From assembly GCA_009733775.1 (NCBI GenBank), contig WOGZ01000007.1, forward strand, positions 186,001 to 250,000: a DNA stretch of 64,000 bases, given 5' to 3'. This DNA is from Alectoria sarmentosa (taxonomy: Eukaryota > Ascomycota > Lecanoromycetes > Lecanorales > Parmeliaceae). The translations under genes and the position numbers were made by a program. The notes beneath the pieces were generated by a model. The model saw only the letters and a list, made by a program, of their open reading frames with translations, was not told the DNA's origin and ran no database searches. Below, one piece after another: positions 21,702 through 33,335 of the stretch; the stretch's first letter is position 1, and every line of letters starts with the position of its first letter.

Positions 21702-24700
21702 TCAGGCTGCGCTCTGGGTATTGCCACGTTGGTGAGACGCAATGGTTTGGAGCTCTTGTTCACGCAGATCCTGGAAGAAGTCCTCGACAGCCCCATGATG
21801 CCAGGCATTGTTGGTGTCCTCACGCTGGTTATCGAAGTCGGCCAAGGTAACACCCATCGAATCGAACGCTGGACGGCTAGACTGCTTGTGTTTTGGGACG
21901 TCCGTAGTCTTGGGAGGAGGCGAGTCTCTACCACCGTCGTATCCAAGGTTCACTGGATTGTGATATGTCGTTGAGGCAGTATAAGCGCTGGGGCCGTGGA
22001 TCTGATAGCTTGCAATCTCAGGGGCAGTCTGTTTATCGCTACATAAAGCTTCTGACGGTAGGCGCACTTGAGGAAGTGGCTGGATACCCTGCTCGCGATA
22101 CACAGATGATGTGTGAGCCTTTCCGGCGCCGTCAAATTGAGGGAGATAACCGTGCGCTTGGTAGGTGGAAGAGGCCAAAGATGACTGGGCTTTGCTGACA
22201 GCAAGATTAGGGTTTCTTCTAGCTAGGGACGCTGAGCTTGGAGGGCGATTATTTGCGTATGGGCCGCTAGCGACGATGCTAGCTTTGCCATACTTGTACG
22301 AAGCTATATTTCCCTTGTTTTCAGATTGTTGTTCTGTCGAGTCCACTTGGGCCCGTTTGGTCCTGTTGATTCTGTCCGCCAACGTGGAGCTTATCTGGCT
22401 GAGGATGCTCGTAGGTTGGGCAGAAGAGTAGCGGGGGCTCTTGAGCATCTTGCGGAGGAAGTTGTGAGTATCAACACTCTCAATACTACAGTAGAGGTCA
22501 GTGGAGCTCGTTTTGATGCAAGCTGGGTCTCAAAACTCACCTTGGAACATTGACAGCTTTGACTTCACGTGAGTCGAGAGTGTTATGCGCATCGAGGATC
22601 TTCGAGAAAGGATAGTTGCCATGTATGCGAGGAATTGGGGCTCGGAGGGGGGTTACGCTAGGGATGTTCACTTTCGCTGTCTTGGCCATTTCACGCTCCT
22701 GTACCCTCGCATGTGTTTCCAACGATCCAAAACGATTTATCCCGCTGGGAGTCGTGAGTGTAGTGCCTTCTTCGGGTCCCCACGGACTCTTTGACTCGGT
22801 CACTGGCTCTGACGAATCGGAGGTTTGAGGATGGTCTTTTGCGGCGCCGGGACCGTGATTGTCTCCATCAGCTTGCTTGCTCTTGAATGGATTATAAGAT
22901 TTCATATCATCTATATATTTCTGGGTGACCTCGTCCAGTGGGGTATTATACCATATGCTGTTCAACTCCTCTTCTGTTTTTTTCCAGTTTGAATTAGAAA
23001 GAAGGGTACAATCCAAAAACTTGGCTGGCGCAGGTGATCCCGTACGTGCATCAACAATGCCCGTCGGGAGTTGATCCATGTGAGCCTTGAAAGGCGTGGA
23101 CTTTATCGGAACAGTCAGCACTTTTCTGGACGCTGAACCGGCACCCTTTACTACTGGGGTTTCCGGGTAGTCTTCAATATAAGCATGATGAGGATCGCGA
23201 GCCGTCTCAACATTTTTCGACTTGTTAATCCAATTTCCAGAGGATAGACGCGCCTTTGATGCTTGATGGGCGTTGCTCACTTCGAATGGCCGCTGAGTGC
23301 GTCTATGCTCAGGCGTACAAGGAGCTTCTTGCGGTAGAAAAGCCGCTTCGAGAGCTTTTCCTTTGTCGCCAGGATCGGAGTGAGCATTTGAGGCAGAGCC
23401 TGATTGCTGAATGTTAAGCTCGCTCGTGCTCATTTCCTTGAGATCGTTCAAGTTAACCCTTGACCCAAGTTCCTTTCGTTGTGTACCCGCCATTGGCGAA
23501 TGACCACGATATGCCGTGCCTTCGAGAGTCGGAGCATATGCAGCAGGGGCTGCGGTATCAGACTGTATCAGTCTCTTCTTGCCATCACGGTCATAGGTAA
23601 AATCGCGGAAAGATACAGATGGCAATTGGCCTTTTAGTGCAAAGTATGAACGGGATACGTCCATGACATCTTTCATCTTGTCGGTCGTGGCAGGATCCCA
23701 ACCGACAACGCGTGGCGAGTTCCGCGCTTGCTCGCATCCAGGCACAGGATTGTCGTTGGCTCCCTGACGACGGTAGTTGAAGGCACTGTCATTCCAATTC
23801 CAACGGCGAGGGTTAGTGATATGATCTGGGACTTGGGAAGGCAAAGGTATGGGGTCACGATCGCAGATTGCCCACCAAAGGTCCTGCTCAGCGTCGTAGG
23901 CGGGATCTTTGCTTTGTCCTCCAGCGCAACCATAAAGCCTGGCCTGCTCGCGAACTCGACGAACAGCCTCTTGAAATTCGGCAACGGTGGTGCAATAGGC
24001 CTTAGTATCCTTGGTCCCATTGTACAGATATCTAGCAGCGTACTCAATGTCTTCGTAGTCTATGACGCGCATCGCAGGGTCTGACGGGTCCAACACACTG
24101 GAGGATGACGACTGCTCATTGTACGATGTCCTCTGAGATTTTGGAAAAGAGTTATTGTGGTCAGAGTGGCTTGTCCAGTTGGAAAACTTTGCACTGTCCT
24201 GGGCATTGGGTGCGAAATCGATACCTCCGGAGGATGCTCGCACACCAGACCTTTCGTTCTTCACCTGCTGGCTTGCAGCATGCATGCCAAAGCTGGTAGA
24301 ATGGAGATTCGAATTATTCCTTGGGACGAAAGCAGGCGCAGCAGGCGAGAGGTGCTTGCTGATGGTGCCTCCTTTGGCCATTCGGTCATTCTGGGCCTCA
24401 CGCAAACCGGTAGGACCAGAGATGAATTGCATAGCAGGTGTGACCGGCAGTCCGGTAGCAGCAGGCGAGATGATTGGTATACTGTGCTTTGGCTTCTCTT
24501 TGCTTAGACGAATCCTATCGATCTCTTCTACTAGACGTCTCCGCTGCGCTACCAGAGAGGCCCGATCCGCTGGCGTTATATCATAGTGGTATAGGGCAAG
24601 ATGCTTGTCGAGGTTCGTGAGATTGGTCTTCAAGCTGAGCTCGTCACCGTTCTGCGCCTGGTTCTGAAGAGATACGTCAACTTTGGAGAAGTCTGGCCGA

Positions 24701-26048
24701 GCAGCATTGGTAGCGCTCGCCAGGGGTATGGACGAAATTGAAGCCTGTGGGGGTTGAGGAACAACACCGTAATGAGAACTGGTGAAATATCCTTGTGGAT
24801 AGGCTTGGGGATAGGACTGTAGATCACCAGGTAGCTGAAGAGGCTGTAAAGGTTCCATAGTCGTGTTCATCCCGTTCCAAGATGCACGATAGCTCATACC
24901 GTTGTAAGAGACAAGTGTGCTACCGTCTGGAAAAATTGCCAATGGCACCAACGGGGCTTGCGCTTGCATTGCTGGAGCCATGAAAGGTTGGTAGCCGAAT
25001 GGTAAATTATTGAACGGAATAGTTGTTTGCATTGAGTCAGGCTGAGCTGCATGCCGAAGGCTCATACTGCCAACACTATCGCCCTGGCTGTGCAAGTAGT
25101 CCCCTAACGTCATGGGTGATGTTGCTTGTGGGTTCTGCACACGAGTATTTGATTGAGCCGAGTTGCTTTCCTTCTGGAAAGACTTTGCCGTTACTGGGCC
25201 GTCTCGAAGAAGCCCGTTGAGCGAGCCGAAGTCTAGCATTGGTGGAGGCGAAGAAGGACCGGCTGGAACGATGCGACCTCCCGCTGTCACACGGTGATGT
25301 GGAGGAGAAGCGTGCTGCTTCAAGAATCGCGCAAAGCCATCGTGTCGCTGTAAGATAGAAGTCTCCGGAGGAGCTTGCGGTTGACGAAACGGCTGAGTCA
25401 TGTACCTTGGTCTCGTTGCAATTCCACTAGAGATGTTGGAGGCGTCGGAAAGGCCCCGAGAGCGTGTAGGTAGTTGACGTGACGTTGCAGCTCCCATATA
25501 CTGGAAGATGTTCTCTTGAACAATATGTCAGCTCATCTCATGGAAGCTCAGGAAGCCGAAACGTCATAGCACTCACCTGCGATGGCCTCTGGTTTAACAC
25601 GTAACATCACTGGCACTGCACTCTGGGTCTCTCTTAACCTTAGCATAGTCGCGATGTCGTACACCTTTGCTGGCGGATAGCCTTCTTGACGAGAGGCATG
25701 GTCGTGTGTTTGAGCACGAGGTGGCTTCGCTTGGCCGGCACGAGGTGGAGTCTTGTCAACGTAAGCGCGTTGAAGCCCGGTTTTATCATTCGAGGGCTGA
25801 TCGTGCTGAGACTGTTTTTGGACCCAGTCACCGACGGTAGATCTGACAGGAGGGGGGTTCTCAGAAGAGGGTCGGTCGCTGTTTAAAGGTAGGGCCATGT
25901 TCCTAATGGCGTCGAGATCAAGATCGCTGGTCTCGCTGACTTCAGGGTTCGCGTTGATTAGTGAGAATGCATCTGTTCCTAAGCCAGAGTCAATACTCTG
26001 TGTATGGGCCAGGGATTTGACACTTGTCGAGCCACCCGAGGGCTGCAT
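21702..26048 (-). CDS. Large low-complexity hypothetical protein, 1409 aa
   Basis: Exons complement(21702..22485, 22541..25514, 25577..26048) join in phase through 55- and 62-bp introns (GTGAGT...TGTAG; GTGAGT...CAAG). Translation starts at the first in-frame ATG (26048); an upstream frame extension lacks ATG. Most of the protein is Ser/Pro/Gln/Asn-rich and likely disordered. Two segments look ordered: a helix-rich stretch (LALYHYDITPADRASLVAQRRRLVEEIDRIR) around residues 450-490, and a block around 630-740 (YEDIEYAARYLYNG...AVRRVREQARLYGC...DLWWAICDRDPIPLP). I do not recognise a named domain. The protein could be a nuclear or cytoskeletal scaffold, but that is a guess. A long antisense frame at 23728..24586 is a shadow. 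Confidence 0.8.
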
Positions 26049-27884
26049 CTTTTGTATGTAGAGCTGCTCTTGGGCAGATGGTTGTTGTGTCGGAGTGTGG
26101 GATATGGGGTTGTTCTGGTGTGTAAGTTGACTAACCTGGAGCAGAAGGAATTTGGATTCCAAAAAGCAGAACAAAGATTTGTCAGCGATGATTCCAAACG
26201 ACTATGTGAGCGAATAATTATTGGTGGCAATTAGTGTAATGGTTGCTCGCAGCGATGAGGTTGTTGAGCTTGGAGATGAGCTTGGAGAAGGCGCTTTTAC
26301 AAAAATGAGATGCTCTAATGTCTTAGTCTGAGCATCAGAACTTCTAATCTGGCAGGAGCAATTGCAGCTCTTTCCTTCTGGAAAACAATGTGCATCTTTT
26401 GCCCATGACACTTATAAACAAGGGACTGGTTGATGATGTTTATGGGCATACACAATTGCATCTAGAGTCAAAGCGTTTCTCGTGTTTCACGCATGCCAAC
26501 TTTGAAAAGACTCCTAATATTTAAAGTCGTTTGATGCCTGAACTTTGGGGATTTCTTTGGTTCAGGTGAGTAGCAATAGCAGTTTCCTCGCATTAAGAAA
26601 AATATTATACCAAGATAATTAGTACGATTCTGGTATCATCTTTGCGTGATGAGACTTGACTTTGCAAGCAATTGACTATCCAGACTGGTTTAGATGGTTT
26701 CATTGAGGAGGTAGGGATCATCAGTCTGATTCGAGGTTGTGACTACGTCGCCTCCCAAGAGTCTGATTAAAGGCATGGTCTAGCAACGGTCAGAAGGGGC
26801 ATTGGTATACAGAGGATAAGTCTCTGGAAGTCACTGGAAGTTGATCGGATATGGCTAGAATTGAGAATTGAATGGCAACGTATCCAATTCGACGGATTGC
26901 CATGATAGTAGCAAACCGCCTTTGAGCAGATAGTGCCAGGATATCAACATACCACAAAAGCACAGCGTCACGGAAGTTCATACGTATCAAATGCAAGGGC
27001 GTACTAAAGAAGAGATTAAGAGTCAGGATGGCGTTACACTGGCAGGCTTTTCATCCCTAGTCGATTTCTTTTAACCAGATGCGGCTTGTCGCTTGAAGTC
27101 AGGTGTGAATCCCTTGTCCAGACACCTCTGCAGACGACCAGGGAGTGGACATGTTGAGTATAACCTGGTCACAAGTCTCAAAGTCGACGCTAGATCCCGC
27201 TTCTATGTGCAGAAAAAGCTGTGTGCTGATGTGGAGCCTTGGGAAAGGAGCACGATCTTGGATCGATGGTAGCTAAGATCCTGCATAGGACCGCATAGAG
27301 TATCTCTTCTTAGTAGACCTAAATGTAGTCATGCCAATATTGACATAGCTTAACAATGAAAACTTCGAAGAAGGTTGACACTGCATGCATTTCAGTCACC
27401 AAAGTGAATTCTGCATTCTCATATTTTAAGCTATACTGGATCTGGCCTAGTATAGTAAAGGATCGCACTAGGCACATTAGTGCAGGGCAAGACCTGATCG
27501 AGACACTGTGAAGCTATCTGAACATTCGCGACAAGCCAGATAGCGCTGCTCCGGACATAGCTTTGAATCAAGACCCGGAGCCGTGCTCTGCTTCCCACAG
27601 TACCTGCGTCCTAGATACTTGGAGGTTCTGCAGCGATCAGGTAAGCTTGGAGACATCGTTCGTAGCATTTTCGCCTCAAAGCTGCTCCTTAAGCACTCAC
27701 AGGCTGTGCCTGGCTTGTGTCGAACCACACATGTTCAGTGTGATCATTGTCATTTATTTTCATCATTTGATACTGACTCATATCCCTCCGCTGCCTCGTA
27801 GGAACCTTCTTAGGATACCTCTCAAAAGCACTCTCGCCCCCACCCTCTTCGCCGAACGTCAAACTGAGTATTAGCATCAACATC
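26049..27884. other. Intergenic between divergent genes, nothing recognised
   Basis: About 1.8 kb separates the minus-strand 1409-aa gene from TBF1 on the plus strand. It must contain both promoters. I see only unsupported short frames and AT-rich stretches. Confidence 0.5.
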
Positions 27885-30552
27885 ATGGAGACTATTGGGA
27901 GCAGACTTCGCAAGAGACGTCGCACAAGTCCAATTCCCAATGAGGACAGCGAGGATTCTCCTCCACCTCCCAAGCGAGCACAACCGAGTAGGGGTGTATC
28001 TACACGCGGCAAACGTGGGCAAGCTGCTGTTTCGCAACAGAGTATGCCTGCGTCTTCTTGGGCAGAACCACAAACCTCTGTAACCGCCGCATCGCCAGCA
28101 CCACAGCATTCTCCTCTAGTTGTCCCATTAGCCCCAGCGCCTAGCATCCAGCAGCCTCCCCAGGAAGCGCCCGGTTCCAATCATCACCTTCTATCTGGAC
28201 AAGGCCCTCCCCTGGGTGTACACCCACCAGACATCAATACCGTTATCGCGGACATCATCAATCATGGTGAGACAGTTGAAACTCACTGTGCAACTCAAGG
28301 ATATGCTGCAATGGGCATGGTAGATACAGAAAGCTATTCGCAATTAGGAGCTAGCCTACATCTCAAGCTTCAAAGCCTTCCCATCTTGGACAATTTGGTA
28401 AGCTGCAATGATTGAATCAGACGACGCTATCGCTGACGAGTATAGGCCACCCAAATCATAAATACCTTAGCCAAGTCCTCGTACCAAGAAATCCTCACCA
28501 TAGCCACGAAACCCAGCTCCGATCCCGGCCAAGCCTACGCAACCCTGAAGTCTCTATTCGATCATACTAAGAAGGTTTACTCTATCACGGAACCCTTCCT
28601 AAATCCTTATGAGCTTGGCCTTGTGGAAAATGCCCACCTTGAGACAATCAGGAAAGCAAACATGGCTACATTTGTTTCCAGTGTTTTTGGGAGCCAAGAC
28701 GTGGGGTTTTACCATCTCAATGAGAACTTCCTCGACACTTTTGTTGCAGACGGCGGACGTCTTTTGAAGAATCAAGCTCAATTACTTCTAGATTTGAAGA
28801 CACAGGCATATATATCTGCTGCGACCACTGGCGAACGCAGTAGAGAAGCGATCCTTGATGATCTTTTTCCGCGTGACCTAGGTGATCGCTTATTAAGACG
28901 AAGACCTGGCGCCAAACAGCTGGCCCCGAGCGAAGCGGAGTTTGTGCAGCGTGCTCAAAATCGACAAAAGGCATTGCTAGAAGAACCCAACACCGAGGCA
29001 GCGATCGCGGCTTTACCAGGGAAATACATTTGGGAAGATTTTTTGAGGGACATTAGTACATATGTGAGCAAGAACTTCGAGGCCATTGCTGGCATAGCTG
29101 TGAGTGCATTCTGACCGTCTGCGAAGTGCTCGCTGACATTCTGGCAAGGCCCGTAAGACGCCTCGGCCCGGCCGATCGAACTTCTTTACTGTCGATCAGA
29201 GTAAGCAACAACCTCAGTTGCAGCAGCATCTCACGCCACAACAACAACAAGAAGTCCCTCAGCAACAACGCCACCCTCGGCAGACGCCGCAACTGCAAGG
29301 TGACAATCCGCTGGGAGAATTGCCAGCTCCAGCGAAAACAGAAAACCCTCATATTGATCCTCGCATCTCTGGAAACGATGACATCGCCGAGAGGGCGGCA
29401 CGTGCAGCCCATGTTGCAATGCAGGACCTTGGAAAGAATGAAGGGCCTTTGACGCCTCAAGAGCCTCTACAAAGTGCCCAATCATCGAACGAAACCAAAA
29501 ACCCGGGTTCAGTGCCACCGCTTGTGAAATCAGACCTGCCTCAAATCCAATATCACTTTGAGCATCCGCTTCATCCAAATGTGCCTGCTCCACCACCGCC
29601 TCACTGGACATTAACGCCGTATGACCATTCCCAACAAGCACCAGGACCTACAACAATCCAACAACAGTGGCAGGGGCAGGGGCAAATGAACATGGGACAA
29701 CTTCATCCGTCGTATAGCGACCACAATCTCATTCCATACCCAACACAATCAGCACCCACTTCGGTTCTCTACGAACGAGCCAGGCAAGCTGCCACGGCCA
29801 AATCGTCCCCAAACAACCGTCGTACCGGCCATCCAAGTCAACGCCGCCCATGGACCATAGAAGAAGAGAATTCCCTGATGGCAGGCCTGGATCGCGTCAA
29901 AGGCCCTCACTGGAGTCAAATTCTCGCAATGTTTGGTCCAGGAGGTACTATCAACGAGGTACTCAAGGATCGAAATCAAGTCCAGCTTAAGGACAAGGCG
30001 CGCAATCTCAAGCTCTTCTTCTTGAAGAGCGGCATCGAGGTTCCGTACTATCTACAGTTTGTCACGGGCGAGCTGAAAACAAGGGCACCAGCTCAAGCGG
30101 CCAAGAACGAGGCAAAGGGGAAAGGTGTAAAGAGTGAAGATCGTGCTCATGTTGAGGGTGTCATGGCCTTTGTCGGAGGCCAGCTGCCGGAGTCAGATCA
30201 AGCCGCAACAGATGTGGAAGATCGGGAGAGTGCTCTGCAAAACGGCGATGACATTATGGAAGACGCAAATGGTGGCGGCATTGGCGCCAAGACACCGGCT
30301 GATCTTGGTGGTACAAATGGGCTAGAATTTGCTGCAGAAAGTTCCGACGCGCTGACAGATGGGGTTGGAGAAATCGTACTACCGAAGCAGAAGAAGACAG
30401 AGCAGCGTCGGACGCAGCAAGCGCAAATGTTGCCCACAAATGGCTACATGAATGGCATCGATGGCGGATCAAATACGCCCCAAATGCATGTTCAGACAAT
30501 CTATAAGTCTAATCTGGACTCGTCGAACACCGATCCGGCTCTTCTCGTTTGA
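27885..30552 (+). CDS. TBF1: Telomere repeat-binding factor, TBF1/TRF type
   Basis: Exons 27885..28397, 28446..29099 and 29149..30552 give 856 residues through 48- and 49-bp introns. The N-terminus is basic and Pro-rich (a possible NLS, LRKRRRTSP). Residues ~150-390 form the TRF-homology dimerisation region seen in fungal Tbf1 proteins (QAYATLKSLFDHTKKVY, FVSSVFGSQDVGFYHLNENF, LDLKTQAYI). Exon 3 starts with a Gln-rich stretch. The telobox Myb domain is at ~619-675 (RRPWTIEEENSLMAGL...HWSQIL...VQLKDKARNLKLFF). The family binds double-stranded TTAGGG-type repeats, and in yeasts also some gene promoters, controlling telomere state. The Glu/Asp-rich tail is probably disordered. Confidence 0.92.
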
Positions 30553-31154
30553 CTGCGATGATGCTCTTGACGATGAGTTTACGAAACAATCTCGTTGCTA
30601 GGAGCTTGAGACAATCTAGAATGCTCGGAGTCGAGAGGCGCAATTGGTCCACGAAGTTCTATCGACAAAGCTGTTTATTCAACGACGTCTAATTCTCCAC
30701 CCGTCATATACCTTGTTTCATCACCAAGTATTCAGCTGTTGAGGGCGTAAGTCGAAGGTGTGACCTGTGATGATGACTTTGTTCTACTACAACATACCAT
30801 GCATGTTTTGAAAGCTTGGGCGGTTCCTCTATTGAAGAGAACCTTTTAAGTTTGGAGGAACACATAGCTGAATACATATGTTCATGCTGACGAGATACCC
30901 CACGAGGGCCTGGAGAGGCACCGGATTGACGCTCGCGCGAATGGACATACATTTAGTCCAAGCTTTGCGCCAAGTTAGTACTAATCCTACGGGTCATGAC
31001 AATCTTGCAAACCTTCAAAATGCTTTTGAGTCTTTATTTATGCAAGCCCCTATGGTGAGACCTCAGCCGGGTCAGAACGCCTGCCAATGAATGCTACCCT
31101 AAATGTCAGCGCCTTCATCAATGCAAGTGCACTCATTCCACTATCCAACCCGCA
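30553..31154. other. Convergent 3' spacer, TBF1 / TAF10
   Basis: The two flanking genes converge here. One 70-codon ATG frame (30878..31090, +) is present without recognisable features. No RNA gene seen. Confidence 0.4.
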
Positions 31155-31914
31155 TCACCGATAAAATTCACCCCGCTTAACATTAACCCCATACTCCCCA
31201 ACGGCACACCCCAAATCCTCCATCGTCAGCACCGCCCGTCCCGCCTGCGCCGCTCCCCCTCCCCCCCCTCCATACCCCGCTCTCTGCACCCCCAGTACAT
31301 GTTGCCCACTCTTCCCCTTATCATCCTTTCCCCCACCCCCAGCCTTTCCGGCGCCCGCTTGCTGCCCTGCGCCACCTTCAGCTCCGGGTATCGCAGCCGC
31401 GGTGGTAGATTGTCCGGCGCCCGTGGCGGAGGATCGCATGCGTGAGTACTGATACGCGTCGGCTGCTATGTCGGCGATGAACTTCTGCGTCGCGAGGGCG
31501 AGGAGCCGCGAGAGGGGGAGGGGGGTCGAGGTTGGGGGGAGCCCGGCGAGGAGGAGGTGGTGGTGCGTTACCGCGTCGGGTATCTAGACACAATACTACC
31601 ACATCAGTAAAGTACCTTGGAGAATAATGGTACAGTATGCAAGTAGCAGAGAAGACGCAGGTGGGGGGGTTGGAACACACGATAGGTGCATAATCGTCCA
31701 TCTTGCCCAGGAAATCCCGTAATGATATATCCTTCCGAGTGGCTTCTCGAGGCTCGGGGAGCGCTTCTTCTAGGACTGGATTCTCGGGTTCGGGAGGCGC
31801 GGGGTCTATGGCCATGTCTATTTCGGGGTCGAGCTCGGCGTCGTCGGTGAGAGGGGGTGGTTCTGTGGTGGAGGGATTGGGGGCGGTGGTGGGGTTGGAG
31901 GTGGGGGAGGCCAT
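31155..31914 (-). CDS. TAF10: TFIID / SAGA subunit TAF10
   Basis: Exons complement(31155..31583, 31681..31914) give 220 residues. The 97-bp intron falls in the histone-fold core and splices YAPI to IPDAVTHHHLL. The N-terminus is Pro/Glu-rich. The core reads LRDFLGKMDDYAPI, then IPDAVTHHHLLLAG, RLLALATQKFIADIAADAYQY, and after a Gly/Ala-rich loop VLTMEDLGCAVGEYGVNVKRGEFY. This is the TAF10 histone-fold signature. TAF10 is shared by TFIID and SAGA, where it pairs with TAF3, TAF8 or SPT7 histone folds and helps place TBP. The inserted loop (AGAGKAGGGGKDDKGKSG) between the helices is long and Gly-rich. Confidence 0.94.
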
Positions 31915-32580
31915 GGTGGAGGTTAATGGGGGGGGGGGGAATGTGGGTGAGGGAGATGGAGAGGGCGATATAGTTACTTGCTGTAAAGACGGTTTTGTGG
32001 GGCGAGTAGAGGACTGTTGACAAAGGATTGCGTTAGGGTGCTTCGCGATTCGTTCATGCAGTCAGCCTTATGGAAGGGCTGCCAAGACTTTTCAAAAACC
32101 GCAACGCTCTTTTCGTCCTCAAATGTGAATGGTTCTATCACTTCTCAATCGTGGCACAATTTAAGGGAAGAGAAGACCAACCGCAACTTCGGCCACCGGC
32201 ACAGATGATGACTCAGGCACAAATTGATGTCAGGGATCCATAACTTTGCTACAGTGTGTTCATATGACGTTTCTTCCTTACATCAAAAGTTTTTCATGCA
32301 AGCTCGACTGCCTCAACCTCCAGATAAGTGTCTCATCTCCATTGCTCAAACCAGGCGTCCCCATCTGAGCGAATGAAAATTCGAAAGGGATCGTTTTCAG
32401 AATGAAGGTTAAACGGGGAATCATCTGGCATGTTTGCAAAAGTGGACTCCAAACTGCATGGAAACATGTGACTGCTTCGTTACTTGTTTTGCTATATTGG
32501 ATGACTTCCTTTCGGAGTAATTTGGGCGATTTTGCTCTTTTATGTGCGTTTCATGAAAAGGCACGGCAGGTTGCGGGCAT
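31915..32580. other. Divergent promoter region, TAF10 / secreted paralogue 1
   Basis: No gene is evident. A G run (31929..31938) lies just upstream of TAF10. The right end leads into a TATA box. Confidence 0.45.
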
Positions 32581-32588
32581 TATAAATA
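32581..32588 (+). promoter_or_regulatory. TATA box of secreted paralogue 1
   Basis: TATAAATA lies about 270 bp upstream of the chosen start codon. If transcription starts 30-60 bp downstream, the mRNA would carry a leader of about 200 nt containing the four-copy tandem repeat described next. Confidence 0.5.
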
Positions 32589-32653
32589 CCCATCAACCCC
32601 AGATACGTTGAATTTTTCTCGAGCAACAAGACACAACCTTTTTACATCAGTAC

Positions 32654-32809
32654 AAGAGAAAGCAACAAGACAAAAATCATCCACATCATTACTAATGAAA
32701 GTAAAAAGACACCTTCCCTCCACATCATCACGAGTGAAACCAAAAAACATATTCCCTCTACAAAATTACAAAAGAAAGCAACAAGACACATTCCCTCTAC
32801 TCAGCATAC
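32654..32809. repeat. Degenerate ~39-bp tandem repeat, 4 copies, in 5' leader
   Basis: Units at 32654..32692, 32693..32731, 32732..32769 and 32770..32809 (39, 39, 38, 40 bp) share a purine-rich GAAAGCAACAAGACA-like half and a TTCCCTCTAC/ATCATCAC-like half. A partial fifth copy precedes them from about 32620. The block sits between the TATA box and the start codon, so it is probably transcribed as leader. Confidence 0.7.
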
Positions 32810-32855
32810 GAGACCTCCACATTGCCACAAAAATATGTTACAACACCTCGCAAGC

Positions 32856-33335
32856 ATGGCACTGCCCCTCACGACTGCCTTCCTTGCTGCCACAGCGCTC
32901 GCTCTCCCCACCTCCCCCGACCCCGTCCTACCTCAGGCTTTAGGATTCAGCTCAGGGTTGGACTTCTTAGAACTCACCTTTACAATATACGCAGAGGAAG
33001 AATGCAAAGGAAAACCCGCAGGTATCTACGTGGGTTCTTATGGCTACTACGAAGCCTATCAAATGCAATCCTATACACTCAGTCGCGATCTCTATGACTA
33101 CGAAAGATTAGACTTCTACTCTGGCTCGGAGACAGATCAGCCGCACGTCAACCATTCAATCGTTCCCGCCCTGGATAGTCATTACACAGAGGCTTGCTGG
33201 CTATACGGTGTTACAGCGGGAGTGAATGCTACTGAGCACGACAACATTAATGAGCAACAGGGAAGTGAGAAAGGATGCCAGACGCTTGTTGAAAATGAGT
33301 GGTGTGCAGTGATATGGAAAACCAGCCCAGGATAG
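32856..33335 (+). CDS. Small secreted protein, paralogue 1
   Basis: A single-exon frame gives 159 residues from the ATG at 32856. An in-frame ATG at 32835 would add 7 residues, but the inner start aligns with the paralogue and gives a clean signal peptide (MALPLTTAFLAATALALPTS). The mature part has a conserved core, LTFTIYAE..C.G, then YG(Y/F)(Y/F)EA(Y/F)QMQSY(T/S)LSR, LDFY.G, HYTEAC, GC.TL..NEWCA(V/M)IW, with four Cys shared with the second copy. There are two NxT/S sites. The fold and target are unknown; small secreted Cys proteins of this kind are often host- or environment-facing in fungi, but that is only a general expectation. The 3' flank is duplicated too. Confidence 0.82.
   Translation: MALPLTTAFLAATALALPTSPDPVLPQALGFSSGLDFLELTFTIYAEEECKGKPAGIYVGSYGYYEAYQMQSYTLSRDLYDYERLDFYSGSETDQPHVNHSIVPALDSHYTEACWLYGVTAGVNATEHDNINEQQGSEKGCQTLVENEWCAVIWKTSPG

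Noticed and set aside
23728..24586. Long plus-strand frames opposite the 1409-aa gene
   Set aside because: They are antisense shadows; the minus strand has consistent splicing and better composition.
31703..32020. Plus-strand 105-codon frame over the TAF10 5' exon
   Set aside because: It lacks protein-like content outside Gly/Ser/Val low complexity and is antisense to TAF10 exon 1.
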